A stretch of 64,000 nt of DNA from Mycobacterium sp. E740 (GTDB lineage: Bacteria; Actinomycetota; Actinomycetes; Mycobacteriales; Mycobacteriaceae). Below are positions 53,046 to 62,767 of the stretch, piece after piece. The position numbers and the translations under genes were made by a program. Under the pieces are notes generated by a model. It had not been told where the DNA came from and searched no databases. It was given only the letters and a program-made list of their open reading frames with translations. Each line of letters starts with the position of its first letter. The stretch's first letter is position 1. The DNA is taken from the NCBI RefSeq assembly GCF_001672895.1, contig NZ_LZKP01000019.1:19809-83808 (forward strand). The letters are read 5' to 3'.

Positions 53046-53971
53046 GGTTCGTGGTTGCGCAGTGTGTCGAGGGCGTGTTGGAGATCGGCCGGGTACGGGC
53101 TGGTGATCTCCACGCGTCTCCCGTCGGCCGGGTGGGCGAACGCCAGCGACCGCGCATGCAGCCATTGCCGCTCCAAGCCGAGCCGCTTGGCCAGCGTGGG
53201 GTCCGCGCCATAGGTGAGGTCTCCGACGCAGGGATGGTGCAGAGCGGCGAAATGCACTCGAATCTGGTGTGTACGACCGGTTTCCAGCTCGATGTCGAGC
53301 AGGCTGGCGGCTCGGTGTGCCTCCAGGGTGTCGTAGTGGGTGATGCTGTGCCTGCCGTTCTCGGTGACCGCGAACTTCCAATCGTGCCCACGGTGACGGC
53401 CGATGGGTGCGTCGATCGTCCCGCTCGACGGATCCGGATGTCCTTGCACCAGCGCGTGATAACGCTTGTCGACAGTGCGCTGTTTGAACGCTCTCTTGAG
53501 CACCGTGTAGGCGCGCTCGGACAGCGCGACCACCATGACCCCCGACGTGCCGACGTCCAGGCGGTGCACGATGCCTTGGCGCTCATGGATACCCGAGGTG
53601 CTGATCCGAAAGCCGGCAGCGGCCAGGCCGCCCAGCACGGTGGGGCCGTGCCAGCCGACGGTGGCATGCGCGGCCACGCCCGGCGGTTTGTCCACGGCGA
53701 CGATGTCGTCGTCGGAATACAGGATCGCCATGCCCTCGATGTCGACCGGCGTGTTCTCAACGGGCGCAGGCGCTTCGGGCAGCCTTACGTCCAGCCATGC
53801 GCCGGCGGTCAGCTTGTCCGACTTGCCGGCCCGCGCGCCGTCGATCTCGACACCGCCTTGCTCGGCCAGCGCCGCGGCCGCGGTGCGCGAGAGCCCGAGC
53901 AGCCGCGCAATGCCGGCGTCGACCCGCATCCCCGCCAGCCCCTCGGGGACGGGAAGCGACCGATCGGTCAT
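53042..53971 (-). CDS. rluD: RluD-type 23S rRNA pseudouridine synthase
   Basis: 309 residues: S4 RNA-binding domain (~14-65: [30 protein letters not shown]) then the RluA-family catalytic domain with Asp139 in [12 protein letters not shown] and [15 protein letters not shown]. Expected to modify helix 69 of 23S rRNA; specificity is by family. Abuts lspA and overlaps the rarD-like gene by 4 bases. Confidence 0.93.
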   Translation of the reverse strand: MTDRSLPVPEGLAGMRVDAGIARLLGLSRTAAAALAEQGGVEIDGARAGKSDKLTAGAWLDVRLPEAPAPVENTPVDIEGMAILYSDDDIVAVDKPPGVAAHATVGWHGPTVLGGLAAAGFRISTSGIHERQGIVHRLDVGTSGVMVVALSERAYTVLKRAFKQRTVDKRYHALVQGHPDPSSGTIDAPIGRHRGHDWKFAVTENGRHSITHYDTLEAHRAASLLDIELETGRTHQIRVHFAALHHPCVGDLTYGADPTLAKRLGLERQWLHARSLAFAHPADGRRVEITSPYPADLQHALDTLRNHEP

Positions 53972-54523
53972 CTACTCGCCCTCAGCGGACCCGCGACGCC
54001 CGACGGCGTCGAAGTCGAAGCCCAGCAGTGAGAGCCCGACGAGCAGGATCGCGCCGCCGACGACGCACGGGTCGGCCACGTTGAACACCGGCCACCAGCC
54101 GATGGACAGGAAGTCGACGACGTGACCCTGCAGCGGGCCGGGCGACCGGAAGAACCGGTCGACGAGGTTGCCCAGCGCACCACCCAGGATCATGCCCAGC
54201 CCGACCGCCCACCACGGTGACACCAGTCGACGGCCCATCCACACGATCCCGATGACCACGCCGGTGGCGATCAGTGTCAGAACCCACGTGTAGCCGGTGG
54301 CCATCGAGAACGCCGCGCCGGAGTTGCGCACCAGAGTCCAGGTCACCGTGTCGCCGATGATCGACACCGGCTGGCCGGGGGTGAGCAGCTTGACCGCGAG
54401 AACCTTCGTGACGACATCGGTGACGAGCACCGCCGCGGCGATGCCGAGGAGCAGCCGCAGCCGGCGCCTCGGCGGCACCGTCTGTCCGGTCGTCTGTTCG
54501 GCCACTCCGGGGTCGTCAGTCAC
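53972..54523 (-). CDS. lspA: Lipoprotein signal peptidase II
   Basis: Removes the signal peptide of lipoproteins after Lgt has acted. 183 residues with four helices. Catalytic aspartates are Asp137 in GHVVDFLSI and Asp151 in [21 protein letters not shown] and RNSGAAFS are family motifs. ATG overlaps the dinB stop by 4 bases. Confidence 0.96.
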   Translation of the reverse strand: MTDDPGVAEQTTGQTVPPRRRLRLLLGIAAAVLVTDVVTKVLAVKLLTPGQPVSIIGDTVTWTLVRNSGAAFSMATGYTWVLTLIATGVVIGIVWMGRRLVSPWWAVGLGMILGGALGNLVDRFFRSPGPLQGHVVDFLSIGWWPVFNVADPCVVGGAILLVGLSLLGFDFDAVGRRGSAEGE

Positions 54524-55875
54524 CTGCCCATCATCCCAAAGACGTAGTCCGGCCAGTCGAGCGAGTCGACGGGATTCGCCCGATCGACACAGGCAGTGTC
54601 GGCCGGGAAAGTGCGCGCCTGACCCGGGCCGGTGACCCGGGTCTCGAACCGGATCGTCATCACCCCGTGTCCGGCACCCTGGATCCAGCCGTGGCCGAAG
54701 TCCGGATGCGCGACGTCGTCGCCGACGCGCCAGGCGGGCGCCGTCGCGGTCAGGTCCGTGAGGGAGGGTGGTGCCCCGGTGTGCGTGACGTCATCGGCGA
54801 CCATCGACTCCAGATCAGGGAACAACGACTCCTGACGGACGTCGGACAGGCCCGAAAAGCCAACGCCCAGAAGCCGAATCGGGCCCACCTCGACGGGGTC
54901 GAGCAACAGCCGGCGCGCGGTCGCGGTGAGGGTCGCCACGTCCGTGGTGGCATACGGCAGCGTCGCCGACCGGGTGAGCGTGCTCATGTCGGACTTCTTC
55001 AGTTTGACGGTCACGGTGCGGGCGCCGCGGCCGTCCTTTTCCAGGCGTCGGTGCGCGTGCTCACCGATCGGGCCCATCGCTGCGTGCAGCTGGTCGAGGG
55101 TGGTGAGGTCCTCAGGAAACGTCGACTCCGCGCTGATCTGTTTGGCCGGTGCGTTCTCGGCGACCGGCCGGTCGTCGACGCCGCGGGCCAGCCGGTGCAG
55201 CGCCCGGCCGACGGCCCCGCCGAGGATGTCGGCGGCCTCGGCTTCGCTCAGCGCGGCGAACGCGCCGATGGTCTCGATGCCGAGCCGGTGCAGCTTCTCC
55301 CCGGCGACGGGCCCGATCCCCCACAACCGCCGTACCGGCAGGCCGTCGAGCAGCGGACGTTCCTCCTCGCGGCGCACCACCCGCAAGCCGTCGGGTTTCG
55401 CCAGGCCCGAGGCGATCTTGGCGAGCTGCTTGCCCGAGCCGGCGCCGATCGACGCGACGAGACCGGTCTCTTCGAGCACCGCAGACCGCAGGGTCCGGCA
55501 GAAGTCCTCCACGTCGCGCGCCGACGCGCCCGCAAGCTCGGCCGGCTCCCCGAACGCCTCGTCGTACGAGAGCTGCTCGAGGACCGGCACGGTCGCGCGC
55601 ACGGTCTCGAACACGCGGCGGCTCGCCACCCCGTACACGACGCCACGCGGCGGAAGGACCACCGCGGCGGCCCCGACCAGCTTGCGCGCCTGATGCATCG
55701 GCATCGCCGAGCGGGCGCCGTACACGCGGGACTCGTAGCTGGCCCCGGCGACCACCCCACGCCCCCCGAGACCACCGACGAGCACCGGCCGGCCACGCAG
55801 CGTCGGCCGGGTCAGCTGCTCGACCGACGCGAAGAACGCGTCCATGTCGAGGTGCAGCACCCAGCGACCGTCCAC
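54520..55875 (-). CDS. dinB: Y-family DNA polymerase IV (DinX-like)
   Basis: Error-prone translesion polymerase of 451 residues. Metal ligands Asp10 and Asp12 ([13 protein letters not shown]) and Asp105/Glu106 (SYDEAF); finger residues [15 protein letters not shown]; HhH region [17 protein letters not shown]; a C-terminal extension beyond the little finger ends in [26 protein letters not shown] is a probable beta-clamp motif. Corresponds to DinX (Rv1537). No LexA box is seen before it. GTG at 55875. Confidence 0.93.
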   Translation of the reverse strand: MDGRWVLHLDMDAFFASVEQLTRPTLRGRPVLVGGLGGRGVVAGASYESRVYGARSAMPMHQARKLVGAAAVVLPPRGVVYGVASRRVFETVRATVPVLEQLSYDEAFGEPAELAGASARDVEDFCRTLRSAVLEETGLVASIGAGSGKQLAKIASGLAKPDGLRVVRREEERPLLDGLPVRRLWGIGPVAGEKLHRLGIETIGAFAALSEAEAADILGGAVGRALHRLARGVDDRPVAENAPAKQISAESTFPEDLTTLDQLHAAMGPIGEHAHRRLEKDGRGARTVTVKLKKSDMSTLTRSATLPYATTDVATLTATARRLLLDPVEVGPIRLLGVGFSGLSDVRQESLFPDLESMVADDVTHTGAPPSLTDLTATAPAWRVGDDVAHPDFGHGWIQGAGHGVMTIRFETRVTGPGQARTFPADTACVDRANPVDSLDWPDYVFGMMGR

Positions 55876-55908
55876 AGCTGCCGATGCTAGGACGCTAGCC
55901 TTTCCCGC

Positions 55909-56142
55909 ATGGCAGACGCGCGCGGCGAACCTTTCGACGTGCCGATCCGCGACGCGTCGATCCGCCTGGGCCAGTTCCTCAAGTTGGCCGGGCTGATCGA
56001 TTCCGGCGCGGAGGCGAAATCAGCGATCGCCGACGGGCTAATCACCGTCAACGGCGACGTCGAACGGCGCCGGGGCAGGCAACTGCAGGCCGCCGACGTA
56101 GTGACGTTCGCCGGCCGCGCCGCGCGCGTGGCGCTTCGCTAG
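55909..56142 (+). CDS. S4-domain RNA-binding protein
   Basis: 77 residues, just one S4 fold: [50 protein letters not shown] is the full domain. Similar to small YaaA/YbcJ-type proteins that bind structured RNA; the target is unknown. ATG at 55909, 33 bases from the divergent dinB start. Overlaps the convergent ileS by 4 bases. Confidence 0.9.
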   Translation: MADARGEPFDVPIRDASIRLGQFLKLAGLIDSGAEAKSAIADGLITVNGDVERRRGRQLQAADVVTFAGRAARVALR

Positions 56143-59100
56143 GCCTTGGCGATCGCGACCTTCACGCCGTCACCGATCTCGCTGCCGTTCACCGGCTCGC
56201 CGAAGTCGAAGCGCGTCGCGAGGATTTCGCGGGCGATCAGGTCGCGGTGTGCGCGGGCCCAGGCCTGCCGCGCGTCGGGCACGGACATCACGACCTCGAT
56301 GCGGTCGGACACGTCGAGGCCGGTGGACTTGCGCAGCTCCTGCAACTCGCGGATGCGGTCCTTGGCCCAGCCCTCGGCCTCCAGCTCTTCGGTGACAGTG
56401 CCGTCGAGCACCACCAGCCCCGCCCCGTCGGACAGCGCGGCGGTGTAGTCCGGGTCGGCGGCCACCAGCCGCGAGCTGTACTCCTCGGGCGCCAGGACCG
56501 CCGGTCCCGCTGTGAGCGTCCCGTCTGCGTTGACCACCGCGTCGCCCGCCTTGACCGCCTTGATGGCGGCCTGCACGTCCTTGCCGAGCCGCGGCCCCGC
56601 AACGCGGGCGTTGACGGTCAACTCGAATCGCCCGAAGGCGTCGATGTCGTCGGTGAGCTCGACCGCCTTGACATTGAGTTCGTCGGCGATGAGATCGGTG
56701 AACGGCGCCAGACGTTGCGGATTATCAACGGCCACGGTCAGTTTCGGCAGTGGCAGGCGCACCCGCAGCTTCTTGGCCTTGCGCAGGGAAGAACCCACCG
56801 ACGCCACCTCGCGCACCAGGTCCATCGTCGCCACCAACTCCGGGTCGGCCGGCAGCAGGCCGTCGGCCGGCCAGTCGGTCAGGTGCACGGAGCGCTCGCC
56901 GGTGATGCCGCGCCAGATCACCTCCGTGATCAACGGCAGCAGCGGGGCGGCCAGCCGGCCGGTCACCTCCAGCACCGTGTGCAGAGTGTCGATCGCGTCG
57001 CGGTCTTCCTCCCAGAACCGCGAACGCGACCGGCGCACATACCAGTTCGTCAACGCCTCGGTGAACTGCCGCAGTTCGTCACAGGCGGCGTAGATGTCGC
57101 ACTCGTCCAGCGACGCGGTGAGTTGGTCGCGCAGGACGGCGAGCTTGGCCAGGATGTAGCGGTCCAGCACATGCGACGAGTCCGTGCGCCAGGTCCCCTT
57201 CTCGGGCGCGTACAGCGCGAGGAACGTGTAGGCGTTCCACAGCGGCAGCAGTACCTGGCGGACGCCCTCGCGGATGCCTTGTTCGGTGACGATGAGGTTC
57301 CCGCCCCGCAGGATCGGGGAGGCCATCAAAAACCAGCGCATCGCATCGGAGCCGTCGCGGTCGAACACCTCGGTCACGTCGGGGTAGTTGCGCAGCGACT
57401 TGCTCATCTTCTGGCCGTCGTTGCCCAGGACGATCCCATGTGCCACACAGGTTTTGAACGCCGGCTTGTCGAACAGCGCGGTGGCCAGGATGTGCAGCGT
57501 GTAGAACCAGCCGCGGGTCTGTCCGATGTACTCGACGATGAAGTCGCCGGGAAAGTGCGTATCGAACCATTCGGCGTTCCCGAACGGATAGTGCACCTGG
57601 CCGTACGGCATCGAGCCCGAGTCGAACCAGACGTCGAAGATGTCCTCGATCCGGCGCATGGTCGAGTTGCCGGTCGGGTCGTCGGGGTTCGGCCGGGTCA
57701 ACTCGTCGATGTACGGCCGGTGCAGATCCGTTGGCCGGACGCCGAAGTCGCGTTCCAACTCGTCGAGGCTGCCGTACACGTCGATCCTCGGGTATGCGGG
57801 ATCATCTGACTTCCACACCGGGATCGGCGTGCCCCAGTAGCGGTTTCGTGAGATGGACCAGTCGCGGGCACCGGCCAGCCACTTGCCGAACTGCCCGTCC
57901 TTGACGTGCTCGGGATGCCAGGTGATCTCCTGGTTCAACTCCACCATGCGATCGCGGAACTCGGTCACCTTGATGAACCACGAGGACACCGCGCGGTAGA
58001 TGAGCGGGTTGCGGCACCGCCAGCAGTGCGGATACGAGTGCTCGTAGGTCTCGTGGCGCAGCAGCACGGCGCCGTTGAGCGCTGCGGCGGCGGCGCCGTT
58101 CTTCAGGTCGCGGATGATCTGCGGGTTGGCGTCGAACACGTGCTGGCCCGCATAGTCGGGCACGCTCGCGTCGAACCGGCCTTTCGAGTCCACGGGCGTG
58201 ACTGCCTCGATTCCCGCGGCCTGGGCGGTGAGCATGTCGTCCTCGCCGTAGGCAGGCGACATGTGGACGATGCCGGTGCCGTCCTCGGTGCTGACGAACT
58301 CGGCCGGCAGCACGCGGAACGAGCGCGGCGCGTCGGCGAAGTACGGGAACGGCGGACGGTACCGCGTCTCGAGCAGATCGCTGCCCGAGTAGGTGCCGAG
58401 CACCTCGGGCTCCTCCCCGAGCTCGCGGGCGTACGCGGCCAGCCGGGCCTGGGCGAGCACGTACCGCCTGCCGTCCGCGCCCTTCACCTGGACGTAGCTG
58501 ACGTCGGGGTGGACCGCCACCGCCTGGTTGGACGGCAGCGTCCACGGGGTCGTGGTCCAGATCAGCAGGTAGGCGCCGTCGAGCACACCGCCATCCACCC
58601 TGAAACCCACCGTGATGGCCGGATCCTGCCGGCTCTGGTAGACGTCATCGTCCATGCGCAGCTCGTGGCTGGACAGCGGGGTCTCGTCGCTCCAGCAGTA
58701 GGGCAGCACACGGTTGCCCTCATACGCCAGACCCTGGTCCCACAACTGCTTGAACGCCCAGATCACCGACTCCATGAACTCGGGTTCGAGCGTCTTGTAG
58801 TCGTTGTCGAAGTCCACCCAACGGGCCTGCCGGGTGACGTAGGCCCGCCACTCGTTGGTGTACTTGAGCACCGACTCCCGGCAGGCGTCGTTGAACTTCT
58901 CGATGCCCATCTGCTCGATCTGCGCCTTGTCGGTGATGCCGAGCTGGCGCTGGACCTCGAGCTCCGCGGGCAGGCCGTGGGTGTCCCAGCCGAACCGGCG
59001 CTCCACCTTGTACCCGCGCATGGTGCGGTACCGCGGCACGATGTCTTTCACGTAGCCGGTCAGCAGATGGCCGTAGTGCGGCAGGCCGTTGGCGAACGGC

Positions 59101-59249
59101 GGGCCGTCGTAGAAGACGTACTCGGGCGCGCCCTCGCGACGCGCGACGCTGGCGCGGAACGTGTCGTCGGCGTCCCAGTACTTCAGCACTTCGACTTCCA
59201 GCGCAGGGAATTTCGGTGCGCCGGCCGTCGGCTTGGGATAAGCGGTCAC
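56139..59249 (-). CDS. ileS: Isoleucyl-tRNA synthetase
   Basis: Charges tRNA-Ile and edits valine. 1036 residues, the long eukaryote-like (IleRS2) class, which in mycobacteria is naturally tolerant to mupirocin. HIGH motif as HYGH at residues 58-61 ([16 protein letters not shown]); KMSKS at 614-618; the CP1 editing domain includes [12 protein letters not shown] and [15 protein letters not shown]. The insert CWRCRNP may bind zinc. GTG at 59249. Expression is expected to be set by the T-box leader just upstream. Confidence 0.97.
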   Translation of the reverse strand: MTAYPKPTAGAPKFPALEVEVLKYWDADDTFRASVARREGAPEYVFYDGPPFANGLPHYGHLLTGYVKDIVPRYRTMRGYKVERRFGWDTHGLPAELEVQRQLGITDKAQIEQMGIEKFNDACRESVLKYTNEWRAYVTRQARWVDFDNDYKTLEPEFMESVIWAFKQLWDQGLAYEGNRVLPYCWSDETPLSSHELRMDDDVYQSRQDPAITVGFRVDGGVLDGAYLLIWTTTPWTLPSNQAVAVHPDVSYVQVKGADGRRYVLAQARLAAYARELGEEPEVLGTYSGSDLLETRYRPPFPYFADAPRSFRVLPAEFVSTEDGTGIVHMSPAYGEDDMLTAQAAGIEAVTPVDSKGRFDASVPDYAGQHVFDANPQIIRDLKNGAAAAALNGAVLLRHETYEHSYPHCWRCRNPLIYRAVSSWFIKVTEFRDRMVELNQEITWHPEHVKDGQFGKWLAGARDWSISRNRYWGTPIPVWKSDDPAYPRIDVYGSLDELERDFGVRPTDLHRPYIDELTRPNPDDPTGNSTMRRIEDIFDVWFDSGSMPYGQVHYPFGNAEWFDTHFPGDFIVEYIGQTRGWFYTLHILATALFDKPAFKTCVAHGIVLGNDGQKMSKSLRNYPDVTEVFDRDGSDAMRWFLMASPILRGGNLIVTEQGIREGVRQVLLPLWNAYTFLALYAPEKGTWRTDSSHVLDRYILAKLAVLRDQLTASLDECDIYAACDELRQFTEALTNWYVRRSRSRFWEEDRDAIDTLHTVLEVTGRLAAPLLPLITEVIWRGITGERSVHLTDWPADGLLPADPELVATMDLVREVASVGSSLRKAKKLRVRLPLPKLTVAVDNPQRLAPFTDLIADELNVKAVELTDDIDAFGRFELTVNARVAGPRLGKDVQAAIKAVKAGDAVVNADGTLTAGPAVLAPEEYSSRLVAADPDYTAALSDGAGLVVLDGTVTEELEAEGWAKDRIRELQELRKSTGLDVSDRIEVVMSVPDARQAWARAHRDLIAREILATRFDFGEPVNGSEIGDGVKVAIAKA

Positions 59250-59457
59250 GATGGTGCGATGTCTCCTGTGCCGGTCGGCACGGGGACGACGCCGCGCTTG
59301 TGCACGAACGCCGCGGTACCACCCCGCTTGCGCACAGTCAGCTTCCGCGGTGTGCGCCGCTCACTTCGGGCGATGACGGGCCCACCCGTTCGGGTCTACT
59401 GAGCTGGTCGAGCTGTTCTTCCGAAGGCTCCCCGGTGATGGCCGGATCCAAGCCGCT
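59250..59457 (-). ncRNA. ileS T-box riboswitch (ultrashort stem I, translational type)
   Basis: Leader RNA that reads uncharged tRNA-Ile. On the minus strand the T-box GCGGGGTGGTACCGCGG is at 59311-59327. About 100 bases 5' of it, GGCCATCACCGGGGAGCC presents an AUC isoleucine specifier, followed by TTCGGAAGAAC, the pattern of the short stem I leaders known before actinobacterial ileS. Between the T-box and ileS lies CAGGAG about 13 bases before the GTG, the presumed sequestered ribosome site. No terminator T-run is present, consistent with control of translation. A -10 TAAGAT is at 59464-59469; the 5' end is estimated from it. Confidence 0.9.
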
Positions 59458-59463
59458 GGGTCG

Positions 59464-59469
59464 ATCTTA
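59464..59469 (-). promoter_or_regulatory. Predicted -10 element of the ileS leader
   Basis: TAAGAT on the minus strand, about 7 bases before the assumed 5' end of the T-box RNA. No good -35. Confidence 0.45.
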
Positions 59470-59499
59470 CCGACGGTCGCAAACGACGGCTTCGAGCGC

Positions 59500-60144
59500 T
59501 TACTGCGGTGGCAGCGCGTCCGAGGTCATCTCGACGAGGGCGAGCGGGAACTGCTCGGCCAGCTCCTCGACCGTGTAGTCCTCGAACCGGCTGGTGTCAT
59601 ACCACCAGTCGACCTGCAGGACGCCGTCGACGCGGTACACCCGGACCTCCAGCGCGTGGCCGAGACCGGGCGGGGTGTCCTGAACCGGCCCCGACTCGGC
59701 CGGCAGTTCGCCGATGTAGTTGAAGTACACCTCCGGCGTGGCGGCCGCGACGCGCTCCGAGGCGATGGCCAGCGTGTGGTGGACGGTGGTGAGCACCTCG
59801 GTGGCGCCGGCCTGCTGGGCGGTCGCGCACATCATGGGCACCGCATCGAGCAGGCAGCCGCGTTCGCTGGCGATGTCGACCGGCACCACACCGTCACCGA
59901 GGGTGCGCGCGATGGTCCGGGTCAGCGCTGCCAAGAGAATCTCGTCGGCCGGGAGACCGAGCCACTCGGTGGCGCCGTCGAGTTCGGCCGTCAACTCCTC
60001 CGATGCCGGCGTGGGCTGTTTGGCCATGCCGGCGGGGCGCCCCGAATCGGCGCTGTAATCCGCGAGGCGGACGGTTGCTGCAGCGAAGTCGCCGAGCGGG
60101 TGAAGCACCTCGGGCCCCGGCGTCGCGAGATAGGGAGCGACCAT
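59500..60144 (-). CDS. Orphan C-terminal half of a condensation/epimerization domain
   Basis: 214 residues (226 if the ATG at 60156 is used, 230 with a TTG at 60192). The sequence from LPADEILLAALTRTIARTLGDGVVPVDIASERG through PEVYFNYIGELP to DWWYDTSRFEDYTVEELAEQF follows the C-terminal subdomain of NRPS condensation/epimerization domains, including the FNYLG-like motif. The N-terminal half with the HHxxxDG catalytic motif is absent and there are no A or T domains, so ordinary condensation is unlikely. It might be a decayed or repurposed acceptor-binding fold. TATGTT (60152-60157) 7 bases before ATG 60144 suggests a leaderless start. Isolated between ileS and the divergent HTH gene. Confidence 0.7.
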   Translation of the reverse strand: MVAPYLATPGPEVLHPLGDFAAATVRLADYSADSGRPAGMAKQPTPASEELTAELDGATEWLGLPADEILLAALTRTIARTLGDGVVPVDIASERGCLLDAVPMMCATAQQAGATEVLTTVHHTLAIASERVAAATPEVYFNYIGELPAESGPVQDTPPGLGHALEVRVYRVDGVLQVDWWYDTSRFEDYTVEELAEQFPLALVEMTSDALPPQ

Positions 60145-60164
60145 GTGACCAAACATAGTCGAGA

Positions 60165-60184
60165 TGTCCCAATAATGGGAGACA
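60165..60184. promoter_or_regulatory. Palindrome TCCCA-ATAA-TGGGA in the divergent region
   Basis: Perfect core TCCCA-N4-TGGGA at 60167-60180 with outer TGTC/GACA arms at 60165-60168 and 60181-60184. Overlaps the -35 region predicted for the orphan condensation-domain gene. Further TCCCA follows at 60187. Candidate operator. Confidence 0.5.
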
Positions 60185-60217
60185 CCTCCCAAAAGTGTGA
60201 CGGTAGTGTCAATTAAG

Positions 60218-60236
60218 GCAAACTACTGCAGTTTGC
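60218..60236. promoter_or_regulatory. Palindrome GCAAACT-N5-AGTTTGC upstream of the HTH gene
   Basis: Perfect 7-base arms, 5-base spacer, 45 bases before the HTH start and 73 before the divergent start. Likely binding site for the HTH protein or another dimeric regulator. Confidence 0.55.
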
Positions 60237-60269
60237 GGATCGCACTGCCCCTCTCCGGGAGCTCTGGTT

Positions 60270-60275
60270 TAAAGT
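60270..60275 (+). promoter_or_regulatory. Predicted -10 element of the HTH gene
   Basis: TAAAGT ends 6 bases before the GTG at 60282, suggesting a leaderless message like bioQ and the small gene at 41713. Confidence 0.45.
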
Positions 60276-60281
60276 GGGTGG

Positions 60282-60653
60282 GTGCCCCGCACTGACGAGA
60301 ACGGCAGACAGCTCAAAGCCCTGCTCGACTACCTGCTCGACGGCGAGGTCGAAGCCAAGGACATCTTCGACGCGCTGGGCACCTCCAGCAGCACGTACTA
60401 CCGGCGCATCAAGGAAGCCGACTACCCGGACGCCGAGGAGCTTCGCCGGGTCGCCGACAGGTTCGGCCTGAGCTACCCCGACCTGCAGATCAGGTTCGGC
60501 CTGATGACCCGCCAAGAAGTGTTGAGCTACGTCGAATTCCTCGAACGCACGGGCGGTTCGGCGCACGTCTCCGTCCGCGAGACGACGAGGGCGCTCACGC
60601 GCGCTCCGAAGCTGTCCGAACTGCGTCCGCGCAGTGACGCTCCGCCCCTGTAA
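60282..60653 (+). CDS. Helix-turn-helix DNA-binding protein
   Basis: 123 residues. The N-terminal half reads like a phage-repressor-type HTH: KALLDYLLDGEVEAKDIFDALGTSSSTYYRRIKEADYPDAEELRRVADRFGL, with a likely recognition helix at SSSTYYRRIK. A short linker leads to PDLQIRFGLMTRQEVLSYVEFL and a disordered tail ending LSELRPRSDAPPL. No sensor domain is present. I do not know a characterised member. It is divergent from the orphan condensation-domain gene and 45 bases upstream of a membrane gene that may transmit its signal. GTG start, probably leaderless. Confidence 0.8.
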   Translation: MPRTDENGRQLKALLDYLLDGEVEAKDIFDALGTSSSTYYRRIKEADYPDAEELRRVADRFGLSYPDLQIRFGLMTRQEVLSYVEFLERTGGSAHVSVRETTRALTRAPKLSELRPRSDAPPL

Positions 60654-60698
60654 GCCCTACAATCCGCTGAGAAGAACAGCAGCTCGAAAGCAACGCTC

Positions 60699-61436
60699 AT
60701 GGCCCTGGCGACGATCATCGCGATAACGCTCTGCTGTATCGCATGGAGCCTGTGGATTCGTCGTGTCACCTGGTCGTCGCGCTGGGAAGTCGCCGCCACG
60801 CTCAACATCGCCTTGCAGGGAATGGCGGTGTTGCTGATGTCCCCGTGGGCCTCGGAGACGCTGGGCGTCGCGCTGCACGCACTGACCGGTAAGTGGAACC
60901 TCGAGGATTTCATCGGCCACGACTGCTACATCGTCGCCGCGTCCGCCGTCGTGTACAACGCCCTGGGCCGGTTGCAGAACGACCATCTGCTCCAGCGGTC
61001 GTTCAAGCAGTACGTCGAGTTGCCGGCCACCCTGTGCATCCCGCTGCTGCTGGCCACGTTCACCCTCGGAAACGGAGCGCGGATCTACAAGTCGGACTTC
61101 TTCGAGGTGCCCACCGACTTCTGGCTCAACCTCTACTGGCTGGTCCTGTGCGGCATCCTGATCTACCTTCTCGGCTACGGCAGCCGGGCGCTGTTGGTGC
61201 TGCGCAAGGACCCGCGCTCGCGCAAGATCGCCAACGTCTATCTGATCTCGTGCGCAGCGGGCATCGCCGCATGCGTCGTCCGGCTGCTCACCGCCTACAT
61301 CCCCTCGCTGCAGCACCACCAGAGCGGCCCCATCCTCGTGTGGGTGTTCGCCTGCATGTGTGGTGCGGGCTTCGCGTTGACGTCGGCCGAGTCCTGGCGG
61401 CAGAAAACCAAGTGGTTCAGTAGCGCGCCCCGCTGA
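60699..61436 (+). CDS. Seven-helix membrane protein next to the HTH gene
   Basis: 245 residues with seven hydrophobic segments: about 3-21, 30-50, 68-84, 107-124, 143-166, 178-203 and 209-229. No enzymatic motif is evident; cysteines occur inside helices (CCIA, ISCAAGIAACV, ACMCGAG). The family is unknown to me. TACAAT (60658-60663) in the 45-base gap to the HTH gene is a possible own -10, so it may be transcribed both with and without the HTH gene. ATG at 60699. Converges on the esterase gene. Confidence 0.78.
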   Translation: MALATIIAITLCCIAWSLWIRRVTWSSRWEVAATLNIALQGMAVLLMSPWASETLGVALHALTGKWNLEDFIGHDCYIVAASAVVYNALGRLQNDHLLQRSFKQYVELPATLCIPLLLATFTLGNGARIYKSDFFEVPTDFWLNLYWLVLCGILIYLLGYGSRALLVLRKDPRSRKIANVYLISCAAGIAACVVRLLTAYIPSLQHHQSGPILVWVFACMCGAGFALTSAESWRQKTKWFSSAPR

Positions 61437-61445
61437 CGGAGTTCG

Positions 61446-62720
61446 CTATCCGGCGACCGAACGCGACAGCCCGCTAACCGGCGCACCGAGATCCGGCACC
61501 GTCTGGTACCCGCGCCTGCGGGCCCGTGCGGCGTCGCGGCGGATCAACGCCTGCAGCCCGGCGAACGTCGCCTGGTCGAGCACCATCCGCGTCAGCAACC
61601 GGTTGTGCACGAAGCCGAACGACAACCCGCTGGCCGGATCGGCCCAGCCGACGGATCCGGCCAGCCCGGCATGGCCGAAGCCGGGCATGAATCCCGGCGG
61701 CACCGGCAGGGAGTGGTAGCCGAGGTTGAAGCTCAACGGCACGAAGATGTTTCGGTCCGGCCAATAGCTGGGCTTCCCGGTCAGCCCGGCGACCCGCTCC
61801 TCGGACAGGAACTGCTTGCCGTCGATGCGGCCGCCGTTGGCGATCGCGCCGTACATCTTAGCCAGACTTCGAGCGGTCGCGACGCCGTTGGCCGCCGGGA
61901 TCTCGGCATCGAGGAACGGGGTGTCGCCCTGGACGACGGCCTTCATGCCGGGAAAGTACATCGAGCCGAACATCCCGGACACGCCGAGCGCCGCCACCCG
62001 CGGGGCGACGAAGTTGAAGACGGGATTGGCCAGCGTGCCCTGGGGTGCCAGGATCTGCGCGGCGCGGGTGGGCGCGCCGGCGGGCGGGCGGCCGAGGTGC
62101 AGACCGTCGGTGTTGAGCGGTTCGGCCAGCTCCTCGCGGATGAGGTCGCGCATGCCCTTGCCGGTCACGGCGCGGCCCAGCCCGGACATCAACCAGCCGT
62201 AGGTCAGCGCGTGATAAGCCTGATGGCCGAACAGCAGCTTGTTGCACGGTGCGGCCGCGACACGCTGCTCCATCGCCTGGTGGTCGAGCAGCTCGGCCTT
62301 GGTGCAGCCGTTGAGATGAGAGAGCCCGGCGCGGTGCTGCATCATGTCGCGCACCGTGATGCGGGCCTTGCCGTTGGCCCCGAACTCGGGCCAGTACTCG
62401 GCAACGGGTGTGTCGTAGTCGATCAGACCCCGGTCGGCCAGGCGGTGGATGACCGTGGACGCCATGCCCTTGGTGACCGAGAAGACCATGGCGCCCGTGT
62501 CGGCGCTCCAGTGCTGGGTGCCGCGGCGATCCGAGTAACCCGTCCAGACATCGATGACGGGCTCCCCGTGCAGGTAGACCGAAAGGGCGCCGCCCCCGTA
62601 GCGGCGGCCGGGGAACAGCCGGGAGAAGCCGCGCAGCGTGCAGGCGAAGTTCGAGTCCGCAGCGCCCTGGATACCGTGCGGGAGGGCAGCGCTGCCCTCC
62701 CGGTTCTTGACACCCGTCAC
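61446..62720 (-). CDS. Beta-lactamase-fold esterase (LipL-like)
   Basis: 424 residues of the class C beta-lactamase/esterase EstB group, Rv1497 (LipL)-like by position and sequence. Nucleophile Ser81 and Lys84 in SVTKGMAST; Tyr in HQAYHALTYGWLMSG; C-terminal GFGHAGLAGS replaces the KTG triad. The enzyme would cleave short esters, not lactams. No signal peptide. GTG at 62720; TAAATT upstream is a possible -10. Followed by a 47-base AT-rich gap to meaB. Confidence 0.9.
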   Translation of the reverse strand: MTGVKNREGSAALPHGIQGAADSNFACTLRGFSRLFPGRRYGGGALSVYLHGEPVIDVWTGYSDRRGTQHWSADTGAMVFSVTKGMASTVIHRLADRGLIDYDTPVAEYWPEFGANGKARITVRDMMQHRAGLSHLNGCTKAELLDHQAMEQRVAAAPCNKLLFGHQAYHALTYGWLMSGLGRAVTGKGMRDLIREELAEPLNTDGLHLGRPPAGAPTRAAQILAPQGTLANPVFNFVAPRVAALGVSGMFGSMYFPGMKAVVQGDTPFLDAEIPAANGVATARSLAKMYGAIANGGRIDGKQFLSEERVAGLTGKPSYWPDRNIFVPLSFNLGYHSLPVPPGFMPGFGHAGLAGSVGWADPASGLSFGFVHNRLLTRMVLDQATFAGLQALIRRDAARARRRGYQTVPDLGAPVSGLSRSVAG

Positions 62721-62767
62721 AATGTATTGAATTTACTCGCAGGCCTGGCTAATAAACCTTGTGTTAT

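Noticed and set aside
55875..55909. LexA box before dinB
   Set aside because: The 33-base spacer has no TCGAAC/GTTCGA palindrome, consistent with mycobacterial DinX not being a classical SOS gene.
59500..60144. Functional NRPS or PapA-type acyltransferase
   Set aside because: The HHxxxDG motif and the whole N-terminal subdomain are missing, and no adenylation or carrier domain is nearby.
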